Shown here: positions 1 to 11,620 of the stretch, piece after piece
Numbering within the stretch: position 1 is the stretch's first letter
Layout: every line of letters starts with the position of its first letter
From: Cytidiella melzeri
Taxonomy: Eukaryota > Basidiomycota > Agaricomycetes > Polyporales > Irpicaceae
Length of the DNA stretch: 64,000 nt
Reading direction: 5' to 3'
Assembly: GCA_022592445.1 (NCBI GenBank)
Contig: JABYQR010000258.1
Span: 1 to 64,000, forward strand
The notes under the pieces: model-generated
The model's input: the letters and a program-made list of their open reading frames with translations, nothing else
The model's database searches: none
Told to the model about the DNA's origin: nothing
Translations under genes and position numbers: made by a program

Positions 1-91
1 GCACAGCGTGGAGTATACTATGTCGCTTTAGCGACGTCCACAAAGCCTTCCCAGATGTTGGCAAACTTACGGGTCCTGATACCTGGCCGAT

Positions 92-1037
92 GTGAAATTC
101 CGCGTCGATACTGCGATGTTGACCATTGTTGACTTCTACAGCTACAGGGGTGGTCTGACTATCCCTCAAGAGGTCCAACGGGCCGTCTTCAACGTCCTTG
201 CGGGACACATTGCGGACTCCGTGATGGCGAACTATCTCAATGAGACCGCGCCTCACAGACTGATGGAGAAACTCCCGAACGTTTGAGCCAACTTCTACTA
301 TGTCGACGCAACAAATCTTCCAACTTTCTCCCTCCGCCGTCCTGTCCACGAAATGGACAAACTACTCGATGATGCGCATAACTTGTACTCAAAAATTCTT
401 TCCAAAGGGATTGAGTTCCCCCAGCACATCTTCTACTCCGCCCTCGTCGGCATCATCCCCCCGCCTATGCGCATACTCGCGCTAGCTACGAGGCTGGCGT
501 GCGTTCTCGTACTCCTGCGGCGAAAGTACGACTACAACCCCATCTCCCTGAGCGTCAGCTCCGCCGCGACTTCCATAGCTGGCGACTCGCTCATCCACTT
601 GACCGCTCTCGGTCCAAGGGTTCGTCAACCCTTGTCCCTCGCGATAGGCCCGCTGGTGGTTCATCCGCCGCGTCGCCAGCAGTCGACAAACGTGTCGAAC
701 GTCCGGCGAAAGCCACTTCATCCGCTCGTGCGGCGCCGCTCCTTACTCTAAGGAGAAGTCCGTTCGTGACACTTTGAAGATGAAGTGTTACAACTGTAAC
801 GAGACAGGCCACACGACGCCTACTTGCCCTTCGCCCTGGACAGAGAAGTCCAAGGAGGCGATGAAGAGGAAGGGTATCACCCGGAAGTCTGTTGCTGCTG
901 GTGCAAGGGCAAAGCTGCCACTGCCGCCGCTGTTGTCACTACTCCCGCTGTTGCTGGTCCGTCGACAACTACTCCTCGTCGCGACCAGAGCGCATGGGTG
1001 TCGGCTCTCTCTGAGTCCGACGTCACTATGCACGTGA
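92..1037 (+). pseudogene. gag: copia gag with CCHC zinc knuckle, frame-broken
   Basis: Gag coats the retrotransposon RNA in the virus-like particle. A gag-like stretch is open from 92 in frame 2, stops at TGA 284-286, and continues in the same frame through 353 to about 500. The basic serine/proline-rich part then reads best in frame 1 (499-777), and the zinc knuckle CYNCNETGHTTPTC reads in frame 3 from about 780. At least two frame changes and one nonsense codon are therefore needed to read it as one protein. The change from the knuckle frame to the protease frame is -1 and could in principle be programmed; the others look like decay. Confidence 0.7.
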
Positions 1038-2422
1038 GTACTTCGCTTACTACTACTTTTCCTACTCTACTTCCGCTGTATGCGACTTCGTCAACAGACG
1101 AGTCAGTACATATTCTTGATACTGGCGCAACTATACACTGTACGCCGTATCGAGACTTACTTTTCAATGTCCACTCCGTACCAACTATCATACTGACTGT
1201 TGCCAACTCAGAACAACTAGTTTTGAAACTCGCTGGTGACATGGTACTCAAGGTGGAACAGGAACGTGGTAAGCTTACTGAACTCCTGCTAAAGAACGTC
1301 TACTTCAACTCAACCCTACCTTTTACTTTAATCAGCGTTGGAAAATTGGACTCTGATTATCGTTTTACCTTTTATCACAATCTTTGTACTATATACGACT
1401 CAAACTCGACTTGTGTGGCTGTTGTTAGAAAATCAAATGATTTATACACGCTATCATCAACTCGAGTGACTCCTTTAGCAAGCGTGCATAGAACTGGCAT
1501 TACTTTACTTGAACTACATAAAAAACTCGGTCATCTCAGTTACTTCATGATCAAGAAACTACTTCAAACTTCGTCAATCATTACTGATCATATAACTGAC
1601 CATACTGAAACTCCGTGCGAGGATTGTTTACTTAACAATATCCATCGCAATACTGTACCCAAACTTCGTTCTTCATCGTTAGCTGAAGCTTTGGAGATCA
1701 CTTCATATCGACATTTTGGGCCTCTACCCACAGCGTCGATTACTGGTAAACACAAATACTGGTTGACTATCGTCGACGATGCTACTAGATGGTTAGTACT
1801 TGCACCACTAGTTACTAAAGATGACGCCTATACTCAATGGGTCATTTTCTCTACTGAACTTTTGACGCAATATGGTATTCGTGTCAAGATACTTCAAGCC
1901 GATAACGACGGTGTCTTTACCAGTAAAGCTATGACCGCTTACTTAAAAACTCAAGGAACTATACTACGTCTTACTGTACATGATACTCCTCAGCAAAATG
2001 GTGTTGCTGAGCGTGTACATCAAACTATTATGAACTTGATTCGAGTAAACCTGCATACTGCATCCTTACCAAATCGACTATGGTGGTACACTGCATTATA
2101 CGCAATGTATGTGTACAATCGTTCTCCTCGTACTATACTTAACTACAAAACTCCTTACTTTAAGCGATATGGCACAGACGCTAACCTTGATGGACTTCAA
2201 GTCTTTGGTCAGCCGTGCATCGTATACGACGAATATCGCACAAATAAACTAGCATCTAAGGGTAAAAGGGGAGTCTGGATAGGCTTCGCTGAACACTCTA
2301 AAGGTCACTACGTTTACTTCGGACAACATGTCAGAGTTGAACGTAACTTGCAATTTGTTGACTCTACGATACAAGTTGAAGGGGAGAAAGAACCAAATGT
2401 CGAAAAACTTACTACTGAATAA
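824..2422 (+). pseudogene. pol: copia pol, first part: protease and integrase
   Basis: The open frame holds the retroviral-type aspartic protease (DTGATIHCTPY, active-site Asp-Thr-Gly), a GAG-pre-integrase HHCC zinc-binding stretch (HKKLGHLSYF to CEDCLLNN), and the DDE integrase core (Asp in LTIVDDATRW, Asp in LQADNDGVF, Glu in QQNGVAERVHQ). It ends at a single TAA. The same frame then continues without interruption through 12 codons into the reverse-transcriptase ORF, so this is one pol gene cut by a nonsense codon rather than two genes. The apparent start (TTG) is arbitrary; the real product would be a gag-pol polyprotein. Confidence 0.88.
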
Positions 2423-2458
2423 CAACTTGAACTTGAGGACAACCCTCACATAGAACCA

Positions 2459-4195
2459 ATGAAAATCGACGAGCCTGACCCTACTGGTCCAAGGTGTTCC
2501 AACAGAACTCCTCAACTATCGCGTAAAGCTCGTGGACTAAACTACGACGAAGTAGACACTAACATTGCTTTCTACTTAACTGAGTTTAACGCTTACTATG
2601 CTGAGGACGTCGGTGACCCTGTCACTTTCAAAGATGTACTCAATCACCCTCTCAAAGACGATTGGTTTAAGTCTATGAAACTTGAGGTTGATACACTAGA
2701 ACAACTCGGCACTTGGGAATACTGTATCCCACCGCCAAATGCCAATATTACTGGTTCTTGCTTCGTCTACAAGACTAAGTACGAACATGGCAAAGTTACT
2801 AAACTCAAGTCAAGACTTGTTGCGCAAGGATACTCTCAGCGCAATGGTATTGATTACTATGCAAACGACTTGTTCGCTCCAGTCGCGCGCATTAGTTCTA
2901 TGCGACTCATACTTACACTTGCGGCTTCACTACACTTCGAGATTAACCAACTCGATGTTAAGTCCGCTTACTTATACGGTAAAATCAACAATGATGAAGA
3001 TCTTTATCCTCGTCCGCCGCCTGGCAACTTACTGCCCAACTTGCCTAAGGGCTGGGTACTTAAACTACGCAAAACTATCTATGGCCTCAAACAAGCCGGA
3101 CGTCGCTGGTACAAGGTACTATGCGATATACTTTTCCAACTTGGACTCAAGCGTTCAGACTACGATAACGCTGTCTTCTACCTTTACAGGGGAGAAAAAC
3201 TAATACTTATACTCGCTGTTCATGTCGACGATATTACTCTCTGTACTATCACTTCTGTCGTCGCTGAACAATTTGAGATAGCACTTAGACAACATGTCGA
3301 GGTAACAAACGGTGGTACTATCCACTGGATGCTTGGCATGGAGATCAATTACGACAAAGCCTCTGGTGTTATCAAGCTTCGTCAACGCGATTATATCCAA
3401 GCTATACTTAAACGAAACAACTTTGACCACGATCATACACGCTGTACGCCTATGATACACGAGCACAACTTAGCCCCCCGTGACTCGAAAGAACCTCGTC
3501 AGGACGCTGACGCTATTAAACAATACATGTCTTTAGTCGGTGGTTTACGATACGTCGCTGACTGTACTCGACCAGACGTTGCATACTGCACTGGTCAACT
3601 TGCACGATACTTAGCTGACCCTTCTAAGGAACACTTTGCTGCAGCTAAACAGTGTTACCTATACTTGAAGGGAACGTGCGATTACTGGCTTGTCCTAGGA
3701 AACCAGGCAACTACTACTAATACTTCACTTGTCGGATACGCTGATTCTGACGGTATGACTACATACGGCAATAAACCAATAATGGGCTACACCTTCACAT
3801 ACAACGACTCGCTTATCTCTTGGTCAAGTAAGCGCGGTTCACTCGTAACACTATCGGTCACCGAAGCCGAACTATATGCCTTAGCGCATGCGTCAACTGA
3901 GGCTATATATTTAAAAGCTCTCATTGACGAACTACTTAACTTTACTATGGATCCTGTCAAAATGTATACTGACAGTGCATCAACTATTGCCATTGTTAGC
4001 TCACCTGACGAGCAACATTCGCAACGAACTAAACACTTCGAAATTCGTAAGAATTTCATCAGCGATCGTGTACTCAAGAAGTATATAACTATTCATCACA
4101 TATCTTCTAACGATCAACGTGCTGATACACTTACTAAAGCACTACCTCTCGAAAAACTCAAGCACTTCAATGAACTACTTCATATTCGTGCTTGA
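2459..4195 (+). pseudogene. pol: copia pol, second part: reverse transcriptase and RNase H
   Basis: This is the 578-codon continuation of pol in the same frame after the TAA at 2420. It has the copia reverse-transcriptase signatures NQLDVKSAYLYG and TIYGLKQAGRRWYK, and the catalytic box reads VHVDDITL, with His in place of the usual Tyr before VDD. RNase H follows (GYADSDGM, VTEAELYALAHAS, MYTDSASTIA, and the tail ADTLTKALPLEKL). The ORF ends 7 bases before the LTR. This half is fully open, so the damage to pol is limited to the one stop codon upstream. Confidence 0.9.
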
Positions 4196-4202
4196 AGGGG
4201 AG

Positions 4203-4374
4203 TGTTTGACTATAATACTTAGACGCGCAACGTACTAGCGCCGTAGTTACCGTATTTAAGACTTACTCTGATCAATGCAACGACACGCACTTTTGATCCC
4301 CAACTCCCACTGTGTGATCCCTCTCAGTCTTGCTCTCTCAACACTTTCCTCTACTTTCATAGCCTTCTAATACA
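4203..4374 (+). repeat. 3' LTR of the copia element
   Basis: The LTR starts TGTTTGACTATA right after the polypurine tract and ends near CTTCTAATACA, about 172 bp. The boundaries are supported by the second copy at 55343-55512, which is the reverse complement of nearly the same sequence and is flanked by a 5-bp target duplication. Shared blocks include TACTAGCGCCGTAGTTACCG and GATCCCCAACTCCCACTGTG. Confidence 0.88.
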
Positions 4375-4524
4375 TTTCACTCTTCAACTGTTGAAGGGAT
4401 TGTAAATACGAAAGCCTGTTGGGTCCGCAGTTTGTGCATTCGACACTTTTGAATTTGGTTTCTGTGGCGGAGCTTCTACATCTTTTTGATGTTTCCCTCC
4501 TGAGGCACAGTCCAGTAGCCCTGG

Positions 4525-5210
4525 TTAATAACACAGTTCTAATGAGAGATCATCATATTGAGACTGACCGTCACGGTGTTTGTCATTTCCTTGCATTCTA
4601 GGATCCCTCAGGATGGCGTTTTTAAGGTCAACAAGTGATGATATAAATGGCATTTCTGTGCTGCGTGTGCGCAGACCAGAAGCTGGTACGCTGTTGCGGG
4701 CGTATACCATTTCGGATCGACGTGTTTGATGTTGCTGGCCAGCAGCATTTGACTGGTCGTTCACTGGCAGACTGCACCCCAAGAAGAACATTGTTAGAGA
4801 CACCATTCAACCATCATACCATATGAAGCTTGAGTACTCACTGCAGCTCCCCATAGGAGTTGGCTGCCAAGCCTCTTGTAGTAGCGTCTTTGCCTGTGCT
4901 CAACCCAGCTGAGTTGTCAGGGTCACCGAGTGGGATTTCTCTTCCGCTCTGCGGCATGGCAGAAATAGTCACCATATGAAACGAGCCGGTGAGGATGGTG
5001 GTGAACAGAATAAGAGAGCTTGAAATGCGCATGATGAGCAGAAGTGTTCGATGTCGAAGCAACAGCTGTAAAAACATGAGCACAATTACTCCCAAGGTGA
5101 GTGGCATACAGCAGCAGACTTACCGACCAGCGCTGAAAACAATGGGGTCTGAGGAGTACAAGGATGATGACAAGGGGCTTTTGATAGATTTTGCGGTTTG
5201 TGTGCTGTGT
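4525..5210 (-). CDS. C-terminal exons of an unidentified membrane protein
   Basis: I do not recognise this gene. On the minus strand an exon of about 5076-4843 sits between a good acceptor (TTTTTACAG) and donor (GTGAGT). It encodes a basic stretch (LLLRHRTLLLIMRI), a hydrophobic segment (SSLILFTTILTG) and a polar tail with GREIPLGDPDNSAG. A last exon from about 4779 to the stop at 4525 encodes a hydrophilic tail (for example MPFISSLVDLKNAILR). The shape fits a multi-pass membrane protein with a cytosolic C-terminus. Upstream exons are probable, perhaps including a tiny one near 5125-5145, but I could not fix the N-terminus. Confidence 0.35.
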
Positions 5211-5234
5211 TGATGCGACAAACAGCGCACCCAT

Positions 5235-6654
5235 GATAAGGTTAACTCCTAGCGGCCAAGATAAAGGTTACGCTGCGTCTTCCAGTGCCATTTCCTCGCC
5301 AACCGTTGTGATGCATGAGATGCATGACTACGAAACGGCGTGTCAGGAAGGTTTCCAGTGGCGAAGTCGCCGCTGGAGGCCGCACAGCACTGATTTGCTA
5401 GGCGTGCATTGTGAACAGCGGGTAAGTAGTACAGCCCCATAAGCAGCATATGAGACAATAGTTATCTTACAGGAGACGATGCATCGGTTGCAGTTGTTCC
5501 AGCGGTCTCAGATCAAATAAAATGCGCTTAACGGCATGCTAGCTCAACGTGATTTTCCCAATAGCTTTGCGAGCACAAATCTCCTCGCTTCCACAGATTC
5601 GGCCTGGTTATTGTTCTCAACATGAATCACGCCCGAGCAAGTCCTGGAAGGAAGTAGAGTAGAACAGACCCATCACCTGTTCCCACATTTTTGCATCTGC
5701 AGTCAATGCTGCGTAGAATGCCCAGAAGGGGGCATATTTTCATCAGATTAACTTGAACGTACGTACAGGAGCAGTGCGGTCGCCTCCACGAAACGTATCT
5801 AACCGTACATCTGAAAGTATGGGTCAATTCTTCCGCCACAAAAAAAAAGTGTCATGCACTGGCAATCATCGCCTCCGTTGTCGGGATACACGCAGGGTGT
5901 AATCTCCTCCTCCAGAAAAATCAGACATATTCATTGTCGTCAGCGACTGATTACTCACTGGCACTATATGAAAACGGTCAAATAAATAGCCATCCTCCGG
6001 TAGAGAGTTTGGAGAACGGTGCGTCAATCAACTCGGCTGAGACTGGGCACTGGTCAAGGCAGTCGCTTGTGCATCATGTCTCATTATTTTTTTCAGAAAA
6101 CCGGGTTGATCTGACAAATGAAGTGAGATTGGAGGGTCGTAAAGTACGAGCGACAACGTACCATTCGTTCTCCCCGGGCCACGCCGACTCCACGCTGTTC
6201 GGGCAGTCCATAGCCTTGAACCCTGTTTTTGAAGGCGGCAAGTTGAGAGGGTGATCGGCAAACAGACCATCTGCGCCACGTCAAGAGCACAGGTGCAAAC
6301 GATTACATCTCGGAGATTGACTCAGGAGGTTATGACTCACCGTAACGATGTTGAGCCTATCAATTCGCGATATAAACGCGTTGGCAAATGGCGCTGTCCA
6401 CAAATGATAGATTATGCACGAACCTTCCTTGTGGCCTAATTGCAGCGATTCAAACTTAATTGTCACCTCCAATGGTCTACCACTCATACGATACACATAT
6501 CGCGTCTAAGTGGAATGCATTCGTTAGCGCACTCAGGGGTATCATACCTAAACTTGGTAGGTATACGTACCGTTACAATCTACATCGACGGGTGCCTCTC
6601 ACTTCCTCTCCCATGTCCAAACAGTCGAGCAGTCATGCGAGACATTTATAGGCG
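5235..6654 (-). other. unresolved stretch with exon-like frames on the minus strand
   Basis: No complete gene could be assembled. One exon-like frame at about 6490-6350 (including YHLWTAPFANAFISRIDRLN) ends at a good GTGAGT donor. A second at about 6278-6170 includes AMDCPNSVESAWPGENEW in one frame and ends at a GTACGT donor. They may be 5' exons of the minus-strand gene that ends at 4525, but their phases do not join cleanly, so I leave the region open. Confidence 0.3.
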
Positions 6655-7121
6655 TTATGTATAGCGCTGTTCGCATTCCTCGACAAGTACGGTCGTATAT
6701 ACATATTCCCCGTCGTGGCTGACCGAGCAATGTATCTGGCCAATATCGATTTGTGTGCCATGAAACGGAGAAAATACCAAAGACGGCTTGAGTCGAAGGT
6801 GTGGGTTGTGCTTGCGATACGTGAGCTCTTTCCACGTTGGCTGCACCCGCGGAAACATGGCCTTGTAGGCAGCCTCCTTCAAGCTCCATCTGTTGCATGA
6901 TCAGCGAGTATTTCCTCATTAGCCGAGAGCCAGTAGACGGCCTACCTCACAGCCAGAAACAACACTTGTCGCGACGAGTCTTCTTTGCTCACTTGGCGCC
7001 AGTCGTCCATCTCCGTTGAGCTCAGTATGCGTGAAGCCAAACGCTGCGCTGTCCTCCGCTTGACCAAATCGGCTATACGTGGCAGGTGTACCACGTCTAC
7101 ACCTACGCCTAGTATACCCAT
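6655..7121 (-). CDS. holo-[acyl-carrier-protein] synthase / 4'-phosphopantetheinyl transferase (AcpS type)
   Basis: The enzyme moves the 4'-phosphopantetheine arm of CoA to a serine of an acyl carrier protein; fungal AcpS-type members (PPT2-like) usually serve mitochondrial type II fatty acid synthesis. Two exons, 7121-6946 and 6889-6655, join at GTGAG|GTAGGC ... CAACAG to give 136 residues, a normal length for the family. The N-terminus has GVGVDVVHLPRI with the metal-binding Asp at residue 9. The splice junction falls inside the second signature, VRWSLKEAAYKA, with the catalytic Glu at residue 64. The C-terminus has CSVSHDGEYVYTTVLVEE. The start is the ATG at 7121, placed where bacterial and fungal AcpS begin. 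No targeting peptide is visible; a longer upstream exon cannot be excluded. Confidence 0.88.
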
Positions 7122-7276
7122 CTAGCACAGTCAGACGCGTGTTATCGCGGGACTTTCACTTGGGTTTGAATTTGGAATGGTAGATGTGGTGGCAGTGAGT
7201 CGTCGCAAACCAAGTTCAAGCTATGTACAAATACAGCGAGACACCGGGATTTACCGTCAAGATCTAAGATCACTGG
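7122..7276. other. intergenic, left flank of the foldback element
   Basis: This carries no supported gene and should hold the PPTase promoter. It ends in TCACTGG at 7270-7276, the left copy of the direct repeat bounding the palindromic element. Confidence 0.5.
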
Positions 7277-8304
7277 CACCTATCCGTCCCGCTATGAAAG
7301 CCCCATCAGAGGGCATCAAACGACCCTGCGCCGAGCCATATCTGAGTCAGATCTGCGAGTTTTCCTCACCCGTCTATAAACCGTTCAAGAATTAACTCAA
7401 ATATCTTAGATCATCAGTCCCTGCCGAGCCATCGTGCTCCCGCCCTCGCGCTCACCATCATCTCCCATCAATCACGCGCGGATTATCTCCGGCAATGTCC
7501 CCGCTCCCGCGCTCGCTGTCTACAACGATGAGCGCTGTATAGTATAGGTCCATGGCTTCCCCTTTGATTCACTTAGTTCTTTTTTGCTATATAGGGTAAT
7601 CAAGTGTGTAGAATACGATTATGAAGTCCGATTTAATAATTACTTGATAGATCTCTCACTGTAGCCAGATCTGTAGTGGCCACAGGGGTGTCTGGCCCTC
7701 TGTATATGCATGCACTATTCCTAACGTCTGGTGGCTTTGTTTAATTAATTTTGGATACATATGCGAAGAATTGGTGAAGAAACCATGTTATTGGAGACAA
7801 AGGAGAAGGTGCTATGCATTGAACATGGTGGAGAGTAGAGATGGGTGGCCACACATGGGATCATCTTGTACAATAAATCGCACACTGAATTGAAAGTGTT
7901 TTCCCATGTATATAGACGTAAAATAATGTGCCCGATTGGCGCAATAGCGGTTGGGCCAATTGTAGTATACCTGTTCCCCTCCTGCCTCCCAAAAGGTACA
8001 AAGCGCCCTCCCACTGTGTAACCATTGAGCGCGGGCTTGGCGCACCTATCCAGTCGTGTAGAGCACCCTAAAAAGCAATAGTACAAGGTAATACATCCCC
8101 CCGCCGCTAATTCCGACGCTTCTAAGATGCTACAAAGGTGAGAAAAGGCGAAATTGACATGCTCCCAAGCACATATCTGCCTGTGGAGGTCCCTACAGGC
8201 TGGGGGACTGTAGAATTCATTCATAATAATGTTTAACATACATGATTCAGTATGTACAATATTTTATTTGAAGGGGATTGAAGCCCTACAGCCCCAGATA
8301 CATG
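7277..8304 (+). repeat. left arm of the foldback element
   Basis: This 1028-bp arm is the reverse complement of 8385-9413. It ends toward the centre with CCCCAGATACATG. The spacer 8305-8384 is not symmetric. Confidence 0.85.
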
Positions 8305-8384
8305 GAAATGACCCGAGAGCAAAGCTGGGTTCAAGAAGCTTTGTGCCGGGTTCTTGCACATCCTGGTCTTCCTGACTGCTTTTT

Positions 8385-9413
8385 CATGTATCTGGAGCGG
8401 TAGGGCTTCAATCCCCTTCAAATAAAATATTGTACATACTGAATCATGTATGTTAAACAATATCCTGAATGAATTCTACAGTCCCCCAGCCTGTAGGGAC
8501 CTCCACAGGCAGATATGTGCTTGGGAGCATGTCAATTTCGCCTTTTCTCACCTTTGTAGCATCTTAGAAGCGTCGGAATTAGCGGCGGGGGGGATGTATT
8601 ACCTTGTACTATTGCTTTTTAGGGTGCTCTACACGACTGGATAGGTGCGCCAAGCCCGCGCTCAATGGTTACACAGTGGGAGGGCGCTTTGTACCTTTTG
8701 GGAGGCAGGAGGGGAACAGGTATACTACAATTGGCCCAACCGCTATTGCGCCAATCGGGCACATTATTTTACGTCTATATACATGGGAAAACACTTTCAA
8801 TTCAGTGTGCGATTTATTGTACAAGATGATCCCATGTGTGGCCACCCATCTCTACTCTCCACCATGTTCAATGCATAGCACCTTCTCCTTTGTCTCCAAT
8901 AACATGGTTTCTTCACCAATTCTTCGCATATGTATCCAAAATTAATTAAACAAAGCCACCAGACGTTAGGAATAGTGCATGCATATACAGAGGGCCAGAC
9001 ACCCCTGTGGCCACTACAGATCTGGCTACAGTGAGAGATCTATCAAGTAATTATTAAATCGGACTTCATAATCGTATTCTACACACTTGATTACCCTATA
9101 TAGCAAAAAAGAACTAAGTGAATCAAAGGGGAAGCCATGGACCTATACTATACAGCGCTCATCGTTGTAGACAGCGAGCGCGGGAGCGGGGACATTGCCG
9201 GAGATAATCCGCGCGTGATTGATGGGAGATGATGGTGAGCGCGAGGGCGGGAGCACGATGGCTCGGCAGGGACTGATGATCTAAGATATTTGAGTTAATT
9301 CTTGAACGGTTTATAGACGGGTGAGGAAAACTCGCAGATCTGACTCAGATATGGCTCGGCGCAGGGTCGTTTGATGCCCTCTGATGGGGCTTTCATAGCG
9401 GGACGGATAGGTG
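8385..9413 (-). repeat. right arm of the foldback element
   Basis: This 1029-bp arm is the reverse complement of 7277-8304, beginning CATGTATCTGGAG at the centre and ending GGGACGGATAGGTG. The one-base length difference is explained by a homopolymer run. Confidence 0.85.
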
Positions 9414-9487
9414 TCACTGGATCACTAGAGTTGCGCTGAACCACCACGCACCACGACAATAATCAGGCAAACCGACCGCTACCAGGA

Positions 9488-11322
9488 TGCTAAGAGCTCT
9501 GTGCAGTGTAGGATATGTACGTATAATTTCGATTTCTGCACGCGACTCACACACACTAACGACCGTACTAAAGGCCAATTATTCACTCAAAGGGCGTCAT
9601 GCGTAGAGGCCCTGCTGAGCGAGCTCGATCAAGTACGCCCACGGTTTCTATCCAAGGCAGAAGACCATGCCGACTTGAGGCGTTTTGCCGCGACTGCTGT
9701 GAAGACGTTGGAGGAGGTTGAAAAGTTTTTAGGAATGATGCTGAGAATCGGGAAGAACGGAGATGTGAGGGTCAATGTGCTTAGGTATATGGACAGAACA
9801 TCGCGGGCCTCTCTGCACAGCTCGACAAGTTGCAGACGACCTGTTACACTGTACGTAGATCATCTCTACATCAACTCGGTTTTTGACTTACAGATAGTTA
9901 TAGACGGTCGAGTTCTCGAGTGACGAATGCTCCATCGCAATCCGAAGTCCTAGAGGAGGTTGTTACCACGTTACGCAGAGTTGACATCACCGTTTCTGCG
10001 CTCAGCATTCGCACATCTACACCCGCCCGTCGAGTGGTCGTCCCACCCTCTCGGAATCGTCTAAAATGTCTGGAAGGTTGTGTATGGTGCCACGATCCGG
10101 GTTCTTCACAGGTCGTACCAAGCTCGCTCACGGCGTATATCGGCCAAACAAATGTTGGTGGGTGGCCAAAGTGGAGGCGCAAATCACATCACCCTTCAGC
10201 TTGTCTATCCGCACACCGAGACTCGTTGGAGAAGAAGCACCGATTTGGGACTTGATCAAGGACGCAGATATCAATGGAGTACGGGAGCTGCTTTCGTCAG
10301 CAGAAGCATCTGTCTACGACGTCGACAAAGAGGGGCGCACAGTACTTCTGGTATGTTACATACACTTCAAGGTCTGTCAAGACGCAGCCGCTTACTGACA
10401 ATGCAAGTGGGCTCACCACGCTTGGCGTTACAAACGCCAATCCACAGAGTCAGGCCCGGACAGGCTATCGTACGACACGATCAAGTTTTTGGCAGACGCA
10501 GGAGCAGATCTGGAGCTCTGCGTAGGCACAAAGTATGTCTTGTATTTAATGCCTTCATCCATCGCACATTGACTGAGCCTCCCCGGTACTCGTTCACAAT
10601 CAGCTGGCTTTCATATGATTAGAAACATTGATTGAACATTCGGACGTCGTGTTTGCACACCAAGTTAAGCCAAGTTATCTCGCCATCAACATTTGCCACT
10701 CCATCTTCCACAAGGACGCTATCGACCTTGTCGAGGACCTTCTTGAAATGACAGGCATTCAATCAGACTCTGACCCCGTCGCTGCAGCGCTGTTTGGCTA
10801 CTCGAGCAGCACAGCGCTCACGTCTTCAGACATATACCAACGTCTCACTGGATGGATACCCTGGAATACGCAGCTGGGTACCTACCTAACCATGTCGAGA
10901 GCTTGTTGCGGCGAGGAGAAGACGCAACGGTAGGATGTCCACTGGCGATAGCAGCTGATTGGGGCAGTATATCGATCATCAAGCCTCTGGTGGAAGCAGG
11001 AGCAAGAGTCAACGCATATCACACCCGTTTGGGGCTTACAGCGCTACACATTGTCTGCCATAATATGGACAATGTTGCGTTCAAGGCTCTGATTCAGCAC
11101 ACGGGAGAAGATGCCATCGACTGGAATGCTCGTACGTTAGACGTGAAGGGCCCGCTGCAGCTTGCAGATGCTAGCTTTGCAGAGTACGGCTATCGTTCTA
11201 CAGTCGATTTACAAGAGCTCTTTGATATCCTTCGCGCACATGTATTCGAGCGGTGTGAAGAGCTGCACGATGGCGATGAGCCATTTTGGATGCCGGGGGG
11301 CACAGCAACTGCTGCCTCGTAG
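9488..11322 (+). CDS. ankyrin-repeat protein with helical N-terminal domain
   Basis: A multi-exon plus-strand gene; the stop at 11320-11322 is clear but the 5' end is not. The first well-supported exon (about 9590-9780) encodes an amphipathic helical region (ALLSELDQVRPRFLSKAED, FAATAVKTLEEVEKFLG) like the N-terminal helical domains placed before ankyrin or NACHT modules in fungal proteins. A linker rich in Ser, Arg and Val follows (9920-10070). Ankyrin repeats then appear: IWDLIKDADINGVRELLSSA, YDTIKFLADAGADLEL after an intron near 10350-10405, IIKPLVEAGARVNAYHTRLG and LTALHIVCHNMDNVAFKALI. Introns are also evident near 9850-9894 and 10530-10620. The foldback element ends only about 75 bp upstream of the ATG at 9488, so the original promoter may be displaced. 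The partner and function are unknown. Confidence 0.65.
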
Positions 11323-11620
11323 CGTCGTTCAATAAGCTGGTTGTGTGTGCCGCTTTGATAGTGTAGATGTCGTGCAAGGCTTATAGTGGCCTACATCCGA
11401 GTGGCATAAGAGTACAAGGTTTGAAGCATGGTGATATAGGCACCTAATTTTAGTGCAAGTGGGGATGTACATTAGTAAAGGATATGATACGATTATGCTG
11501 GTCTACTGCGAGTACAGTATGCGAATGTCCCAATTGGAGCAAAGTGCCAAAACGATAGCATGAAAGAGGTAATGCCTGTGCGTGTGCACCGAAGTACAAA
11601 CAGGAGGAGACGAGCCACGA
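11323..11620. other. convergent 3' intergenic region
   Basis: This is 298 bp between the ankyrin gene (plus) and the carrier gene (minus), holding both 3' ends. I see no gene and no clear repeat. Confidence 0.6.

Larger units (their letters stand above)
1..4374 (+). mobile_element. Ty1/copia LTR retrotransposon, 3' part, decayed
   Basis: The element runs off the left window edge, so the 5' LTR is not seen. Domain order is gag, CCHC zinc knuckle, aspartic protease, integrase, reverse transcriptase, RNase H, then a purine-rich tract (GAAGGGGAG near 4193-4202) and a 3' LTR. Integrase before reverse transcriptase is the copia order. The element is defective: gag is spread over three frames with an in-frame TGA at 284-286, and pol is cut by one TAA at 2420-2422. 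A solo LTR of the same family lies at 55343-55512, so the family has been active in this genome. Confidence 0.93.
7277..9413. mobile_element. 2.1-kb foldback (palindromic) element with 7-bp flanking direct repeat
   Basis: The left arm (7277-8304) and right arm (8385-9413) are near-perfect reverse complements around an 80-bp spacer. The outer ends are CACCTATCCGTCCC and its complement. TCACTGG occurs immediately outside both ends (7270-7276 and 9414-9420) and the sequences diverge beyond it, which is what a target-site duplication looks like. Visible arm differences are few: one extra base in a C/G run (near 8100 versus 8590), a few bases near 8222-8228 versus 8460-8467, and two near the centre. 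No transposase is encoded. The mirrored ORFs in the arms (7745-8239 minus, 8450-8945 plus) are by-products of the symmetry. The element is probably non-autonomous; the superfamily is unknown. Confidence 0.75.

Noticed and set aside
824..1251. Minus-strand ORFs over gag and protease as genes
   Set aside because: They are antisense shadows of the retrotransposon coding strand.
2400..2460. Stop codon readthrough or recoding between the two copia pol parts
   Set aside because: Only one copy is visible, copia elements do not normally use readthrough here, and gag is broken as well. A nonsense mutation is simpler.
7745..8945. Two matching ORFs (minus 7745-8239 and plus 8450-8945) as a pair of divergent paralogous genes
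   Set aside because: They are mirror images produced by the palindrome. There is no recognisable domain, and the shared protein is simply the same arm read twice.
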